Source of the DNA: an uncultured Spirochaetales bacterium
GTDB lineage: Bacteria; Spirochaetota; Spirochaetia; Sphaerochaetales; Sphaerochaetaceae
DNA: 51,058 bases
Assembly (NCBI GenBank): GCA_949282255.1
Contig: CASDPA010000014.1
Location: 1-51,058 of the forward strand
Direction of reading: 5' to 3'
This document shows positions 33,333 to 42,272 of the stretch, piece by piece. The translations under genes were made by a program, and so were the position numbers. The notes under the pieces were generated by a model. It did no database searches. It had not been told where the DNA came from and saw nothing but the letters and a program-made list of their open reading frames with translations. Each line of letters opens with the position of its first letter. The stretch's first letter is position 1.

Positions 33333-35809
33333 ATTTCAAAAGCCTGCCCGTGTACCAGCACAGGCAGGAGATACTCGATGCACTTGAAAAGAACCAGGTC
33401 ATTATTATCGAAAGCCCGACCGGAAGCGGGAAAACAACCCAGCTGCCGCTCATTCTGAAGGAAGCCGGTTATGACCAAAAAGGTATCATAGGAATAACCC
33501 AGCCAAGAAGAATTGCAACACTTTCGATATGCGATTTTATAAAAAAGCAGATCGGGGATACCGGCTCGTACGTCGGATACACAATGCGCTTTGCAGACAC
33601 GTCGGACCATGAAACCAGAATAAAGATCATGACCGATGGGATCCTTTTGCAGGAGGTCAAGGCAGATCCGGTGCTTTCAAAGTACTCTGTCATCATGGTG
33701 GACGAAGCGCACGAAAGAAGCCTCAACATAGATTTCATTCTCGGACTTCTAAAGGAGATAATACCCAAGCGTCCGGATCTGAAGGTCGTCGTATCCTCTG
33801 CAACGATTAACACGAAAACCTTTTCCGATTTCTTTTTCCAGGCTCCGATAATAAGCATCGACGCAAAGACATTTGATGTCGATGTACGCTATAAGAGCAT
33901 GGTTCTCGACAGGGACAATGAGGATCTGTATTACCAGGGTATAGAGAAACTGATTGCCGAGGATAAGAAGGAAAACCCCGGTGATGTGCTCATTTTCCTT
34001 CCCGGGGAAGCCGAGATAAAAGGGATGGTCAATGCATTGGCGCTTTCGCCTAACAGCAGGTCATATCAGGTCTATCCACTTTATGGACGACTCTCGAAGG
34101 AGGATCAGGAAAAGGTCTTCACTCCGACAAAAAAGGGAAAGACAAAGGTTGTTGTCGCAACCAATATCGCAGAGACAAGCATAACCATCGACGGAATCAC
34201 AACGGTGATCGACAGCGGAAACTGCAAAATAAACTTTTACAACCAGAAGAACTTCACCTCAGCTCTTTTACCTATGATGATCTCCAAGTCTTCAGCGGAC
34301 CAGAGGAAAGGACGCGCAGGAAGGACAAGGGAAGGAGTATGCTATCGGCTTTATACAAGGGACAACTATGAAAAGCGTCCTGATTTCACAGAAGAGGAGA
34401 TACTCCACTCCGATTTGGCGGAAGTCGTCCTCAGGATGAGTGAACTTGGGATATACAACTACTCATCCTTTCCTTTCATAACCCCTCCCAAGAAGAGCGC
34501 GCTTGAAAGCGCTGTTGAGACGCTCATGCTCATCAACGCCATCAATGCTGACCACAGCCTGACAAACATCGGGCAGATGATGATCCGCTTCCCTCTTCTT
34601 CCGCGCCTTTCAAGGGTGATAGTCGAAGCTATCATGAATTATCCCCGGGTTCTTGATGAAGTGTTGGTCGCGGTATCCACACTCTCCACAAAACAGCCTT
34701 ATGCCATGCCACTCGGAGAGGAATACCAGGCGAGGGAGGCCCACAAGGCGTTCCAGAATCCGAGGTACGGGGATTTCATCTCCATGCGGACGATGTTCCT
34801 TTCCTACAGAAGCCTTAACGACAGGAAGGAAAAGGAAAATTTTGCCAAGAGGTTCTATCTTGATATCCAGACGCTGGATGAGATACAGAACATCCATGAC
34901 CAGCTTGAGCAGCTCATATCCAAAGATGGCATCCCTATTACGAAAGGTGGGAGCGTGGATGAATATTTCTGCTGCCTCATCTCCGGCCTCAGACAGTATG
35001 TGGCATGCAAAATGGATCGGAGAACATATAAAACAATCACGGCAGATAGCATCTTTATCCATCCGGGTTCGGCATGGTTTAAAGTACTTCCTGATTATAT
35101 CCTTGCAGGAGAAATCGTACAGACAACGAAAATGTATGCACGCACTGTAAGCCCTGTTGCTAAGCAATGGCTTGACCAGGTTGATCCCGGACTGGCATTG
35201 CAGCTGAGAGAAAGCAGGAAGAAAGGAAAAGAGGAAAAGAAAAAGGAAGGCAGGAGCGAAGGGAAAGGCGCCAAGAAGGCATTTATAAATGAGAGCAGTC
35301 CAACCAATGAATTCGAAGGGCTCCCCCTGCTCGAAAAAGGAAAGAAAAAGACAATATACGAAGCTACCATCAAGCAGATGGAAGGGCTAAGGACAAGGGA
35401 TAACAGAATACGTCTTGCAATAAGGATAGGACAGTACCGTTCCAGATCAACGATAAAGACGTCAAGAATAGATTATGAAGCAAAGCTTATCAGGGATGTT
35501 CCTGTGATGAGAAACAGGAAGCTTCCTGCCAACCTTGACCCATATTCGGATATGGAAAAGATATTGTCTTCCTTAAATCTTCTTTTCACACCAATTGCAA
35601 GCTCAAAAGGATTCTTCGACTACATCGGGCTCAGCGAGTATGACGGTGTTTTCTCCTTAAGGCCGTACGCCTCCATACAGGATGCGGCGGACGACAGCTT
35701 GGAAAGCCTTTATATCCTTGCCGAGACTGTAAACAAGAAGGACAAGGAAAAGAAGAAAAGCATATTCAAGCATATAAGGAGCATAGAAGAGGCTTTAGGT
35801 TTTGAATGA
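33323..35809 (+). CDS. hrpA: DEAH-box RNA helicase, HrpA-like
   Basis: 828-residue ATP-dependent helicase. Motif I GSGKT (34-38), motif II DEAH (127-130), SAT (motif III, about 157-159), motif V TNIAETSITIDGI and motif VI QRKGRAGRTREG are intact, followed by winged-helix, HA2 and OB-like regions. A lysine/glutamate-rich linker (about 632-655) separates the OB region from a C-terminal extension. It is much shorter than E. coli HrpA (about 1300) and near HrpB in size, but the motifs look closer to HrpA. The start is TTG, with GAGGAGG upstream, overlapping the hisS end. Likely role: ribosome or mRNA remodelling. Confidence 0.88.
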   Translation: MPIDFKSLPVYQHRQEILDALEKNQVIIIESPTGSGKTTQLPLILKEAGYDQKGIIGITQPRRIATLSICDFIKKQIGDTGSYVGYTMRFADTSDHETRIKIMTDGILLQEVKADPVLSKYSVIMVDEAHERSLNIDFILGLLKEIIPKRPDLKVVVSSATINTKTFSDFFFQAPIISIDAKTFDVDVRYKSMVLDRDNEDLYYQGIEKLIAEDKKENPGDVLIFLPGEAEIKGMVNALALSPNSRSYQVYPLYGRLSKEDQEKVFTPTKKGKTKVVVATNIAETSITIDGITTVIDSGNCKINFYNQKNFTSALLPMMISKSSADQRKGRAGRTREGVCYRLYTRDNYEKRPDFTEEEILHSDLAEVVLRMSELGIYNYSSFPFITPPKKSALESAVETLMLINAINADHSLTNIGQMMIRFPLLPRLSRVIVEAIMNYPRVLDEVLVAVSTLSTKQPYAMPLGEEYQAREAHKAFQNPRYGDFISMRTMFLSYRSLNDRKEKENFAKRFYLDIQTLDEIQNIHDQLEQLISKDGIPITKGGSVDEYFCCLISGLRQYVACKMDRRTYKTITADSIFIHPGSAWFKVLPDYILAGEIVQTTKMYARTVSPVAKQWLDQVDPGLALQLRESRKKGKEEKKKEGRSEGKGAKKAFINESSPTNEFEGLPLLEKGKKKTIYEATIKQMEGLRTRDNRIRLAIRIGQYRSRSTIKTSRIDYEAKLIRDVPVMRNRKLPANLDPYSDMEKILSSLNLLFTPIASSKGFFDYIGLSEYDGVFSLRPYASIQDAADDSLESLYILAETVNKKDKEKKKSIFKHIRSIEEALGFE

Positions 35810-35854
35810 GGAAGGAAAACCAGCAATAAGGTATCTGCTGTTATTGGATGATAT

Positions 35855-35876
35855 AAAAAAGCCTCCCGAGGGAGGC
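35855..35876 (-). terminator. Rho-independent terminator
   Basis: Minus strand GCCTCC, loop CTCG, GGAGGC, then six T (35855-35860). It closes the minus-strand operon ending in the PfkB-like gene, 8 bases past its stop. Confidence 0.85.
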
Positions 35877-35884
35877 AAAATATC

Positions 35885-36406
35885 TTAATCCAAAGGATGA
35901 CCATGTCCGAACGCACCATGAACAAGACATGTTGCAGCTGCACGTTTTGCCGCGTATTTCAATGAAGCTGCTATATCCTGACCATTTCCGTGCGCAGTCA
36001 GAAATCCGGCTATGAAGCTGTCGCCTGCCCCCATCGTATCAACAACAGACTCCACTTTCTCCACGTAGCCGTCAAAGAATTTTTCCCCATCGTAAAAAAT
36101 CTGCCCATTTCCGCCGCGGGTGGCCCCGCAAATGCGACATCCAAGGGAGTGCATCCTTTTAAGGATTTTTTTGCACTCCTCCAGGCTTTTATCAGCTCCG
36201 GAAAAGAAACCATACCAAAGATAAGGGCATGTACGGGCCAGATAATCATCATCGACATGCTCAGAGAAATCGAAAGCGATTTTACATACCGCGCTTATTG
36301 TCGGAAGTTCATACTCCAAATTCGAATAGCAACTTGTTATGCATATGTCGAAATTTTTTGCCATCAAGCCAAAAAAAATTGCCGTTCCGCATGCATATAA
36401 GCCCAT
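35885..36406 (-). pseudogene. PfkB-family sugar kinase (FrlD-like), 5'-truncated
   Basis: 173 residues matching only the C-terminal two thirds of a PfkB kinase such as fructoselysine 6-kinase (about 260 residues). The ATP/anion-hole motif DTMGAGDSFIAGF (about 122-134) with the catalytic Asp is intact, but the N-terminal part with the substrate-binding GG motif is missing. A TGA lies in frame 22-24 bases before the ATG, and the GntR gene ends just 32 bases upstream, so the missing part is deleted and not frameshifted. No ribosome site is visible. I read it as a deletion remnant of a GntR-kinase operon; expression of the fragment remains possible as the terminator is intact. Confidence 0.65.
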
Positions 36407-36438
36407 GCCCGCAGAACGGCAGCAAAATCAAAGCTGAA

Positions 36439-37203
36439 TCAGAACGACCAGCTTATGCCATTGTGGGTCATTCTGTCACCATCAAAACCGGTGATAGTGT
36501 AACTGGTTTCTTCCCCTTTTATAAGACTTATCGAAAGATGCACGGGAATGCCAGCACTGTCATATGTCAGCTTGAATAGATCAAAAAGAGGATCTCCCAG
36601 CGGGCAATTAAGATACGAGGATATCTCTTTATTTGCCTTACGCACTTTGAGAACCTTCTGGTATTTGCCCATTTTGACTCCATATTCGTTTTTTAGAATC
36701 CTGAATATCGAATCATTGTCATGAAACTTCTCGACTATGCCTGAAAAACGTTTCATCGGTATATAACAGGAATCAATCATGATGGGTATTCCATCTGTAA
36801 ACATGAGTCTTTTTATGAAAAACACATCATCGTCATCCGAAATCTCCATTTCCTTTGCCAAGGATGGCTTGAGCTTTATTATGGAGCGTTCCAAAATTTT
36901 TGTCTCGACCTTGCGTCCCTGCTCTTCCATATAATCATGGAAGCCGGTTAAGCGTCCCATATCTGCGCTGATTCCGTTGCCGACAACAAATGTCCCCTTA
37001 CCCTGCTTTTTTATCAGCAGCCCTTCGTCGCACAACTCGCTGACAGCCCTTCGCACAGTAATCCTGCTGACGCGATAGCTGTTTTCTATTTCGAGCTCGC
37101 TGGGCATCCTTGCCCCTTTTTCATACAACCCTGCCCTTATATCCCGGGTTATCTGTTCCTTCAACTGTTCGTAAAGCGGTACAGAAGAATTCTGTTCCAG
37201 CAT
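36439..37203 (-). CDS. GntR/HutC family transcriptional regulator
   Basis: 254-residue repressor with an N-terminal winged helix (about 5-70: VPLYEQLKEQITRDIRAGLY, RMPSELEIENSYRVSRITVRRAVSEL, GKGTFV) and a C-terminal UTRA effector domain (about 90-245), which binds a sugar phosphate or amine ligand. Similarity in layout to FrlR, and the neighbouring FrlD-like kinase fragment, suggests a fructosamine-type ligand (inference). GGAGGG precedes the ATG. It follows the PHP phosphatase by 11 bases. The likely site of action is the inverted repeat at 38016-38030 before that operon. Confidence 0.85.
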   Translation of the reverse strand: MLEQNSSVPLYEQLKEQITRDIRAGLYEKGARMPSELEIENSYRVSRITVRRAVSELCDEGLLIKKQGKGTFVVGNGISADMGRLTGFHDYMEEQGRKVETKILERSIIKLKPSLAKEMEISDDDDVFFIKRLMFTDGIPIMIDSCYIPMKRFSGIVEKFHDNDSIFRILKNEYGVKMGKYQKVLKVRKANKEISSYLNCPLGDPLFDLFKLTYDSAGIPVHLSISLIKGEETSYTITGFDGDRMTHNGISWSF

Positions 37204-37214
37204 ACTACCCTCCT

Positions 37215-38006
37215 TTAATTGCTTATATTGCGTTTTCTAAAACTCACAAGTTCATAATCACTTGGAACAAAATCGGATACTGCTGAAAAATCAGCTCCGA
37301 TATCTTCTTTTACGTGGGCATCCGAGCCAAAAGTGACAATCCGCCCGCCCAGCTCAAAAAACCTTGCAACAATATTTTTCCCAGGAAGGGCTTCTTTCAC
37401 CCCTTGCCTGAGACCTGAAGTATTTATTTCCAATCCTTTTTTCCGTTCTGCAAGCTTTGAAAGTATCTTATCGACCATCTCGGGCCGCTCCTCTATTCTT
37501 ATAGAATGGCCGGCAGAACAAAAATATCTTTTCACCAAATCGATATGCGCCAGGACATCAAAATCACAAGAGCAGACCATTTCATACACATTATCGAGAT
37601 AGCGGTCTAAAAGGCTTTGGTTTGCTGTATCCCTGCAATCGAGAAACTTCAGCTCCTTATCATCGATCTTATGCACGGATGCAAGAACCAAGTCAAAAGG
37701 ATAGTCAGAAAGTATACACTCAGCTTCTTTAATCTGAAGATGAGGCTGCCCAAACTCTACTCCATATCCTATGAAAATATCGTCCTCATACCTATTTCTT
37801 GCCTCTGATATCCTTTTAAAACACTTATCCAGATACTCCATTGTAAATATTTTCGACCTGTTTGGCGTTGTGTAAAATTCAAAATGATCTGTGAACATTA
37901 TCTCCTTCATGCCTTTCTCGCACGCTGCAAGGCACATGGAATCCAAACTTTCATGGCAGTCCGGAGAGTTATCACAATGGATATGGTAGTCGTAATATAT
38001 CGTCAT
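37215..38006 (-). CDS. PHP-domain phosphatase, HisK/HisJ type
   Basis: 263-residue metal-dependent phosphoesterase of the PHP superfamily. Metal ligands are visible as YDYHIHCDNSPD (H8 and H10), FTDHFEF (about D39-H40), GVEFGQP (E near 83), ASVHKID, LAHIDLVKRY and TFGSDAHVKED. This is the histidinol-phosphatase (HisK) pattern, but no his genes are near and the operon also holds a GntR regulator and sugar-kinase fragment, so another phosphorylated substrate is possible. Ribosome site is weak. First gene of its operon. Confidence 0.8.
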   Translation of the reverse strand: MTIYYDYHIHCDNSPDCHESLDSMCLAACEKGMKEIMFTDHFEFYTTPNRSKIFTMEYLDKCFKRISEARNRYEDDIFIGYGVEFGQPHLQIKEAECILSDYPFDLVLASVHKIDDKELKFLDCRDTANQSLLDRYLDNVYEMVCSCDFDVLAHIDLVKRYFCSAGHSIRIEERPEMVDKILSKLAERKKGLEINTSGLRQGVKEALPGKNIVARFFELGGRIVTFGSDAHVKEDIGADFSAVSDFVPSDYELVSFRKRNISN

Positions 38007-38015
38007 ATTAAACTC

Positions 38016-38030
38016 ATCATAAAGTATGAT
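38016..38030. promoter_or_regulatory. inverted repeat, possible GntR operator
   Basis: ATCATA, AAG, TATGAT: perfect 6-base arms 10 bases before the start of the PHP-GntR-kinase operon. The right arm, read on the plus strand (or the left arm read on minus), is a -10-like TATGAT, so a bound regulator would block transcription. Confidence 0.4.
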
Positions 38031-38190
38031 ATCACATAACGACTAGTATGGAAGAAAAATATGTCCTTCAGAATAAAAAAATATCGTATAGAATAATGCA
38101 TTACAAAAACTCAAGAAATTTTACAGCTTGAAATAATTCATTCCAAATGTAAATCAAAGCCCAACTGCTTAAGTCAAAAAAATTACATGC

Positions 38191-38196
38191 TATAAA
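38191..38196 (+). promoter_or_regulatory. extended -10 element before the transglutaminase-like gene
   Basis: TGC-TATAAA, seven bases before an ATG at 38204. That ATG is not in frame with the long ORF that begins at 38215. Confidence 0.35.
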
Positions 38197-38214
38197 ATAA
38201 AATATGGCATCAAA

Positions 38215-39591
38215 TTGACAATTGCAGAAGCCTTTCTGGGGCTCTATAATCATTTCATGGAATATGACATAAAGGATCAGGCCGTTCCTCTTCCGGAGGC
38301 GGTTTCAAATGCGATTGCTGCAGGATATCTGGATTTTGCCATAAGCTTGATTGATGGATATCTGGAAAAAGACATACCTTCTTCTATGAGAAGACGCCTT
38401 CTTATGGAGAAGGATCTGATAAGACGAAGAAAAAGCCACTACATATACACATACGAGGAGGCTGAAGAGCTACTTGAGAAAGCATTTGCAGATTACAGGC
38501 GCGGAATGCTCGAGGAATACATTTCAAACGGACTTCTCGATTGGTCATATATAAATGGAAAGCTGATGCTGGAAAAAAGGCTTGTAGACAATGCGGCAAA
38601 AAGATGCTCTCTCCTTCAAGATGGCATAGATCCTGATTTGAAAAGAAGGGACATGTGCATAAAGCTCATGGAGGAAAAAGGAGCGGCAAGGGCAAGAATA
38701 GGGGTCAAAGAGACATTGAGAATCAAGGATCCATCACTTTACGGCAAGAAGGTTCTTGTCAATCTTCCTTTCATAAAACCTGTAGACAACATGATTTCAT
38801 CAATCTCATTGGAAAACACGAGTGGAAACATCATAGCAATAGGCGACGAGATGGAAGAGATGCGTACACTGCGATTTATTGATACAATCAAAGACGATAC
38901 GTCCTTCTTTGCAGAATTCAGCTATGATATCGAAGCTATAAAAAACGGGCGACCAGAGGAAGAGGCCATAATGGAGAATATGGAAGAATACCTCAAAGAG
39001 GAGGCGCCTCATATACTGTTCACGCCTTACATGATAGAGCTGGCAAGGGAAATAACAAAAGATATCCACTCTCCTTGGAAAAAGGCGGAGGCCATATACG
39101 ATTGGATAACGACGCACATCCTTTATTCCTTCATGCGCAGCTATGCGGCAATCGACAACATCAGCACATATGCAGCAGCGAACCTGAAGGGCGACTGCGG
39201 AGTCCAGGCACTGCTTTTCATAACTCTTTGCCGCGCTTCAGGCATCCCTGCACGCTGGCAATCGGGCTGGTATGTCACTGAAGACGGGGTATCCTGCCAC
39301 GACTGGGCGGAATTCAATATCTCCGGCAAATGGTATCCTGCCGACTGCTCGTTCGGAGGAGGTGCATACAGGCGTGGGGAAGAAAAAAGATGGAAGCACT
39401 ATTTCGCCTCCCTCGACATTTTCAGAATGGTAGCCAACACGTCGTGCTCAAAAGCGCTTGAAGGGAAAAAAGCCCCCGCAGACGATCCTGTGGACAATCA
39501 AAGAGGTGAAGTCGAGACTTGCGACGGAGAGAGGATAGGAAGGGATGCCTTTGAAACAACACTGGAGACTGTATCTTTCCTTATCCTGTAG
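38215..39591 (+). CDS. transglutaminase-like (papain-fold) protein
   Basis: 458-residue protein with a C-terminal transglutaminase core: C328 in GDCGVQALLFITLCRASGIPA, H362 in CHDWAEF and D377 in YPADCSF form the Cys-His-Asp triad. The N-terminal 270 residues are helical and then beta-rich (interdomain of unknown fold); no signal peptide is seen, so it is probably cytoplasmic. Bacterial members act as peptidases or protein crosslinkers; substrate unknown. The start is uncertain: TTG at 38215 has no ribosome site, while the well-placed ATG at 38204 is one base out of frame, and adding one A to AAA at 38212-38214 would join them (MASK-LTIAEAF). It ends one base from a convergent gene. Confidence 0.7.
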   Translation: MTIAEAFLGLYNHFMEYDIKDQAVPLPEAVSNAIAAGYLDFAISLIDGYLEKDIPSSMRRRLLMEKDLIRRRKSHYIYTYEEAEELLEKAFADYRRGMLEEYISNGLLDWSYINGKLMLEKRLVDNAAKRCSLLQDGIDPDLKRRDMCIKLMEEKGAARARIGVKETLRIKDPSLYGKKVLVNLPFIKPVDNMISSISLENTSGNIIAIGDEMEEMRTLRFIDTIKDDTSFFAEFSYDIEAIKNGRPEEEAIMENMEEYLKEEAPHILFTPYMIELAREITKDIHSPWKKAEAIYDWITTHILYSFMRSYAAIDNISTYAAANLKGDCGVQALLFITLCRASGIPARWQSGWYVTEDGVSCHDWAEFNISGKWYPADCSFGGGAYRRGEEKRWKHYFASLDIFRMVANTSCSKALEGKKAPADDPVDNQRGEVETCDGERIGRDAFETTLETVSFLIL

Positions 39592-39592
39592 C

Positions 39593-40603
39593 TCATTCAT
39601 AATTCCTGATGAGAAAAAGAGGCTTGATTGCAGTAATCTCCTCGTACTCCTCACGGCTTACCTGCACACTGCCATCCAGAGCCTTCAGATCCGATTTCAA
39701 AAGGCTGAACGCCTCAGCCTCAGTCTCCGCCCGCCCCTCGCGTATTATCCTTATCATGCGATCAAGGCAGAGAGGATGGGCATACCACGGTGGAAGGAAG
39801 AATCCCGGATAGGCTGAAATACGTTTCTTAATATCCGAAACTGCTTCATCCAAATTTTTTCTTACAGCCTTTCTATTGTTTTTTCCTGTAGGCATCACAC
39901 TCAAGCCGGAAAAAAGGAATATTGCAGCAAGGCCGAAAAGAGTAAAATATATACCAAAGCTCCCCTCTCCCCTGATAAGGCTGAGCAGGCCATATATAAA
40001 AGACACAGCAGAGCAAATGACGATTGCAGTGGCAAGCCATTTCAAAGATTTTTTTGATATGTCATCCGCCCTTTTCGCCTTAGCCGCATGTTGCAGCTTC
40101 AGATACTCGCTACCGGCAAGAAGGAAATCCCTTTGCTTTGAGAGGGTGGAAACGCTTTCAGATGCCCTGGGAGAAAGTTTTTTCAGGTATCTCATCTCTT
40201 CCTGTCTCCTAGCTTCTTTCAATCGCGTTTCCGCACTGCTGCTCAAGGTTTTTATCCAAGGAGCCTGATATGCGACAGCGGCAAGGAGCATGTCGATATC
40301 CTCCTCCCTCCTGACTGCAGACTGTCTTTCCTTCCCGTCATCGAACTGCACGACAAGATAGGAAATGGATGCAAACAATCCCTTGCCGGTAAAGCCTCCA
40401 CGGCTCATCGCAACACGCTTGAAAACCCTTTCAACGGCACTCAAGGGAATATAATACCGACGCTCCCCGAAAAAGGAGTTCAGATAAAGGGCATGCTTTC
40501 CCAATCCCAAGGGCCCGAATTTCCTCAAAGAAGAGAAATCGGTTTTGAGCAAACCAGGCTCCAGGACCTCACGGCTGATCGATGAAGGGTAAAACAAAGG
40601 CAT
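39593..40603 (-). CDS. membrane protein with PH-like N-terminus, unknown function
   Basis: 336-residue protein. The first 110 residues (LGLGKHALYLNSFFGERRYYIPLSAVERVF..., LVVQFDDGKE) look like a bacterial PH-type beta domain, where a membrane-near barrel reads lipids or partners. A helical linker (about 120-185) leads to two TM helices (about 190-210 and 217-235), and the C-terminal 100 residues are soluble. I cannot assign a function. GGGGAG precedes the ATG at 40603. It stands alone, 26 bases before the end of the cstA gene on the same strand, so it may be co-transcribed. Confidence 0.6.
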   Translation of the reverse strand: MPLFYPSSISREVLEPGLLKTDFSSLRKFGPLGLGKHALYLNSFFGERRYYIPLSAVERVFKRVAMSRGGFTGKGLFASISYLVVQFDDGKERQSAVRREEDIDMLLAAVAYQAPWIKTLSSSAETRLKEARRQEEMRYLKKLSPRASESVSTLSKQRDFLLAGSEYLKLQHAAKAKRADDISKKSLKWLATAIVICSAVSFIYGLLSLIRGEGSFGIYFTLFGLAAIFLFSGLSVMPTGKNNRKAVRKNLDEAVSDIKKRISAYPGFFLPPWYAHPLCLDRMIRIIREGRAETEAEAFSLLKSDLKALDGSVQVSREEYEEITAIKPLFLIRNYE

Positions 40604-40629
40604 TTCTGGCTCCCCGAACGTTCAACAAT

Positions 40630-42105
40630 CTATTTTTTCCTGTTTTTCTGAAGCGTCGAATAATCGGGCTTCGGATCTCTTTTGTATATCACAAAAAGGA
40701 AGAAAGCGAGGAAGGTTGCGGCAATGATGAGTCCGACAGGGTATGCGATTGCCGATGAAAGGCCGAGGCATTCGGGCGCACTGAAGAAATAAGTCATGCT
40801 CACAGCCGACATGAAGGTCGCAGGAACAGCGGTAAGCCAGTAATTCTTCTTTTCCATGTAAAGATACATGCTTGCCGTCCAAAGCACAATCATGGCAAGA
40901 GTCTGGTTTGTCCAGCTGAAATAACGCCATACGACCGAATAGTCCAAAAGGCTTATCAAGCCCCCGATACAAAGAAGAGGCACGCACAGATACAGCCTTT
41001 TTTTCCAATCATTCTGATCGAGGCCGAACCAGTCTGCTATGGTGAGCCTTGCGCTTCGGAAAGCGGTATCGCCGCTGGTGATCGGGCAGACTATCACGCC
41101 GATCATCGCAAGGGCTATGCCAACACCACCCATCGTTTTTGCGCAAACATCGTATATTGCAGCGCTCTGTCCCATTGAAAGCGCCTGCTGCAAGCCTGTT
41201 GAAAGACCTCCTGTCTTCTCATAGATTGCACAACCGGCGGCAGCCCAGATAAGGGCGATGACACCCTCTGCTGTCATGGCTCCATAGAAAACAAACCTTC
41301 CCTGCTTTTCGCTCTTCATGCAGCGCGCCATCAATGGGGACTGCGTGGAATGGAACCCGGATATGGCTCCGCACGCCACTGTTATGAACATGAAAGCCCA
41401 TATTGGAGTGGAAGACGGGTGCATGTTTGTGAAATTATTCCAAATCTCAGGGATTGTGTACGCAGGATTGGTATAGATCCCGAATATGACACCTACGGCC
41501 ATTATTATCAGGCAGATGCCAAATATCGGATAGATCTTCCCTATTATCTTGTCGATGGAAACAAATGTTGCCACAAAATAATAGATGAGTATGATGAACG
41601 ACCAGGCTCTAGTGTTGACCATGACACCGGAGGCTCCATGTTCTCCCAAAAGCGTGGTGATTAGGCCTGCCGGGCCTACGGCAAAAACAGTACCGACCAT
41701 GACAAGAAGAACAACCGATACAACCCTCATTATATTCTTCATCACACGCCCCATATATATCCCGCTGACCTCCGATATTGAATATCCCTCGTTCCTTTCG
41801 CTGAGCATGCCTGAAAAGTAATCATGCACGCCACCTGCAAAAATTGTTCCAAAGGTTATCCACAAGAATACGACCGGCCCCCATAAGGCTCCCTGCATCG
41901 CACCGAAAATCGGTCCCAGGCCGGCAATATTGAGAAGCTGCACAAGAAAAAGCTTCCATTGCGGCATCACGACATAATCCACCCCGTCGTCTATCCGCAC
42001 AGCAGGGGTTTCCCTGTCATCCGGATGGAAGATGTTCTCAACGAGTTTTCCATAGAGGAAATACCCGGCTATCAACACAAGCAGACAGATTACAAAACTG
42101 ATCAT
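40630..42105 (-). CDS. cstA: CstA-family peptide/pyruvate carrier
   Basis: 491-residue inner-membrane carrier with about 13 helices, of the carbon-starvation CstA family (import of peptides or pyruvate). Family parts: FGAMQGALWGPVVFLWITFGTIFAGGVHDYFSGM (about 67-100), RAWSFIILIYYF, ISGFHSTQSPLMARCM, ICPITSGDTAFRSARL and YFSWTNQTLAMIVLWT. It is shorter than E. coli CstA (about 700), as usual in anaerobes. GGAGG stands seven bases before the ATG. Promoter not identified; the aroB terminator lies 49 bases upstream. Confidence 0.92.
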   Translation of the reverse strand: MISFVICLLVLIAGYFLYGKLVENIFHPDDRETPAVRIDDGVDYVVMPQWKLFLVQLLNIAGLGPIFGAMQGALWGPVVFLWITFGTIFAGGVHDYFSGMLSERNEGYSISEVSGIYMGRVMKNIMRVVSVVLLVMVGTVFAVGPAGLITTLLGEHGASGVMVNTRAWSFIILIYYFVATFVSIDKIIGKIYPIFGICLIIMAVGVIFGIYTNPAYTIPEIWNNFTNMHPSSTPIWAFMFITVACGAISGFHSTQSPLMARCMKSEKQGRFVFYGAMTAEGVIALIWAAAGCAIYEKTGGLSTGLQQALSMGQSAAIYDVCAKTMGGVGIALAMIGVIVCPITSGDTAFRSARLTIADWFGLDQNDWKKRLYLCVPLLCIGGLISLLDYSVVWRYFSWTNQTLAMIVLWTASMYLYMEKKNYWLTAVPATFMSAVSMTYFFSAPECLGLSSAIAYPVGLIIAATFLAFFLFVIYKRDPKPDYSTLQKNRKK

Positions 42106-42153
42106 TGATACACCTCCGTAGAAATATTAGGCTCCGGTAGAATTTTCTCACTT

Positions 42154-42192
42154 AAAAAAAAGCCCCTCAATATCGAAAAATATGTATGGGGC
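42154..42192 (-). terminator. Rho-independent terminator after aroB
   Basis: Minus strand GCCCC ... GGGGC with an inner ATAT/ATAT helix, followed by eight T (42154-42161). About 80 bases past the aroB stop and just ahead of cstA. Confidence 0.75.
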
Positions 42193-42272
42193 AAAATTTA
42201 TCTATACATTTTTGACAAAACGGGGTCTAAATAAAACATTTCATGAAACAATGGTTTCTTTTACGAAAGATA

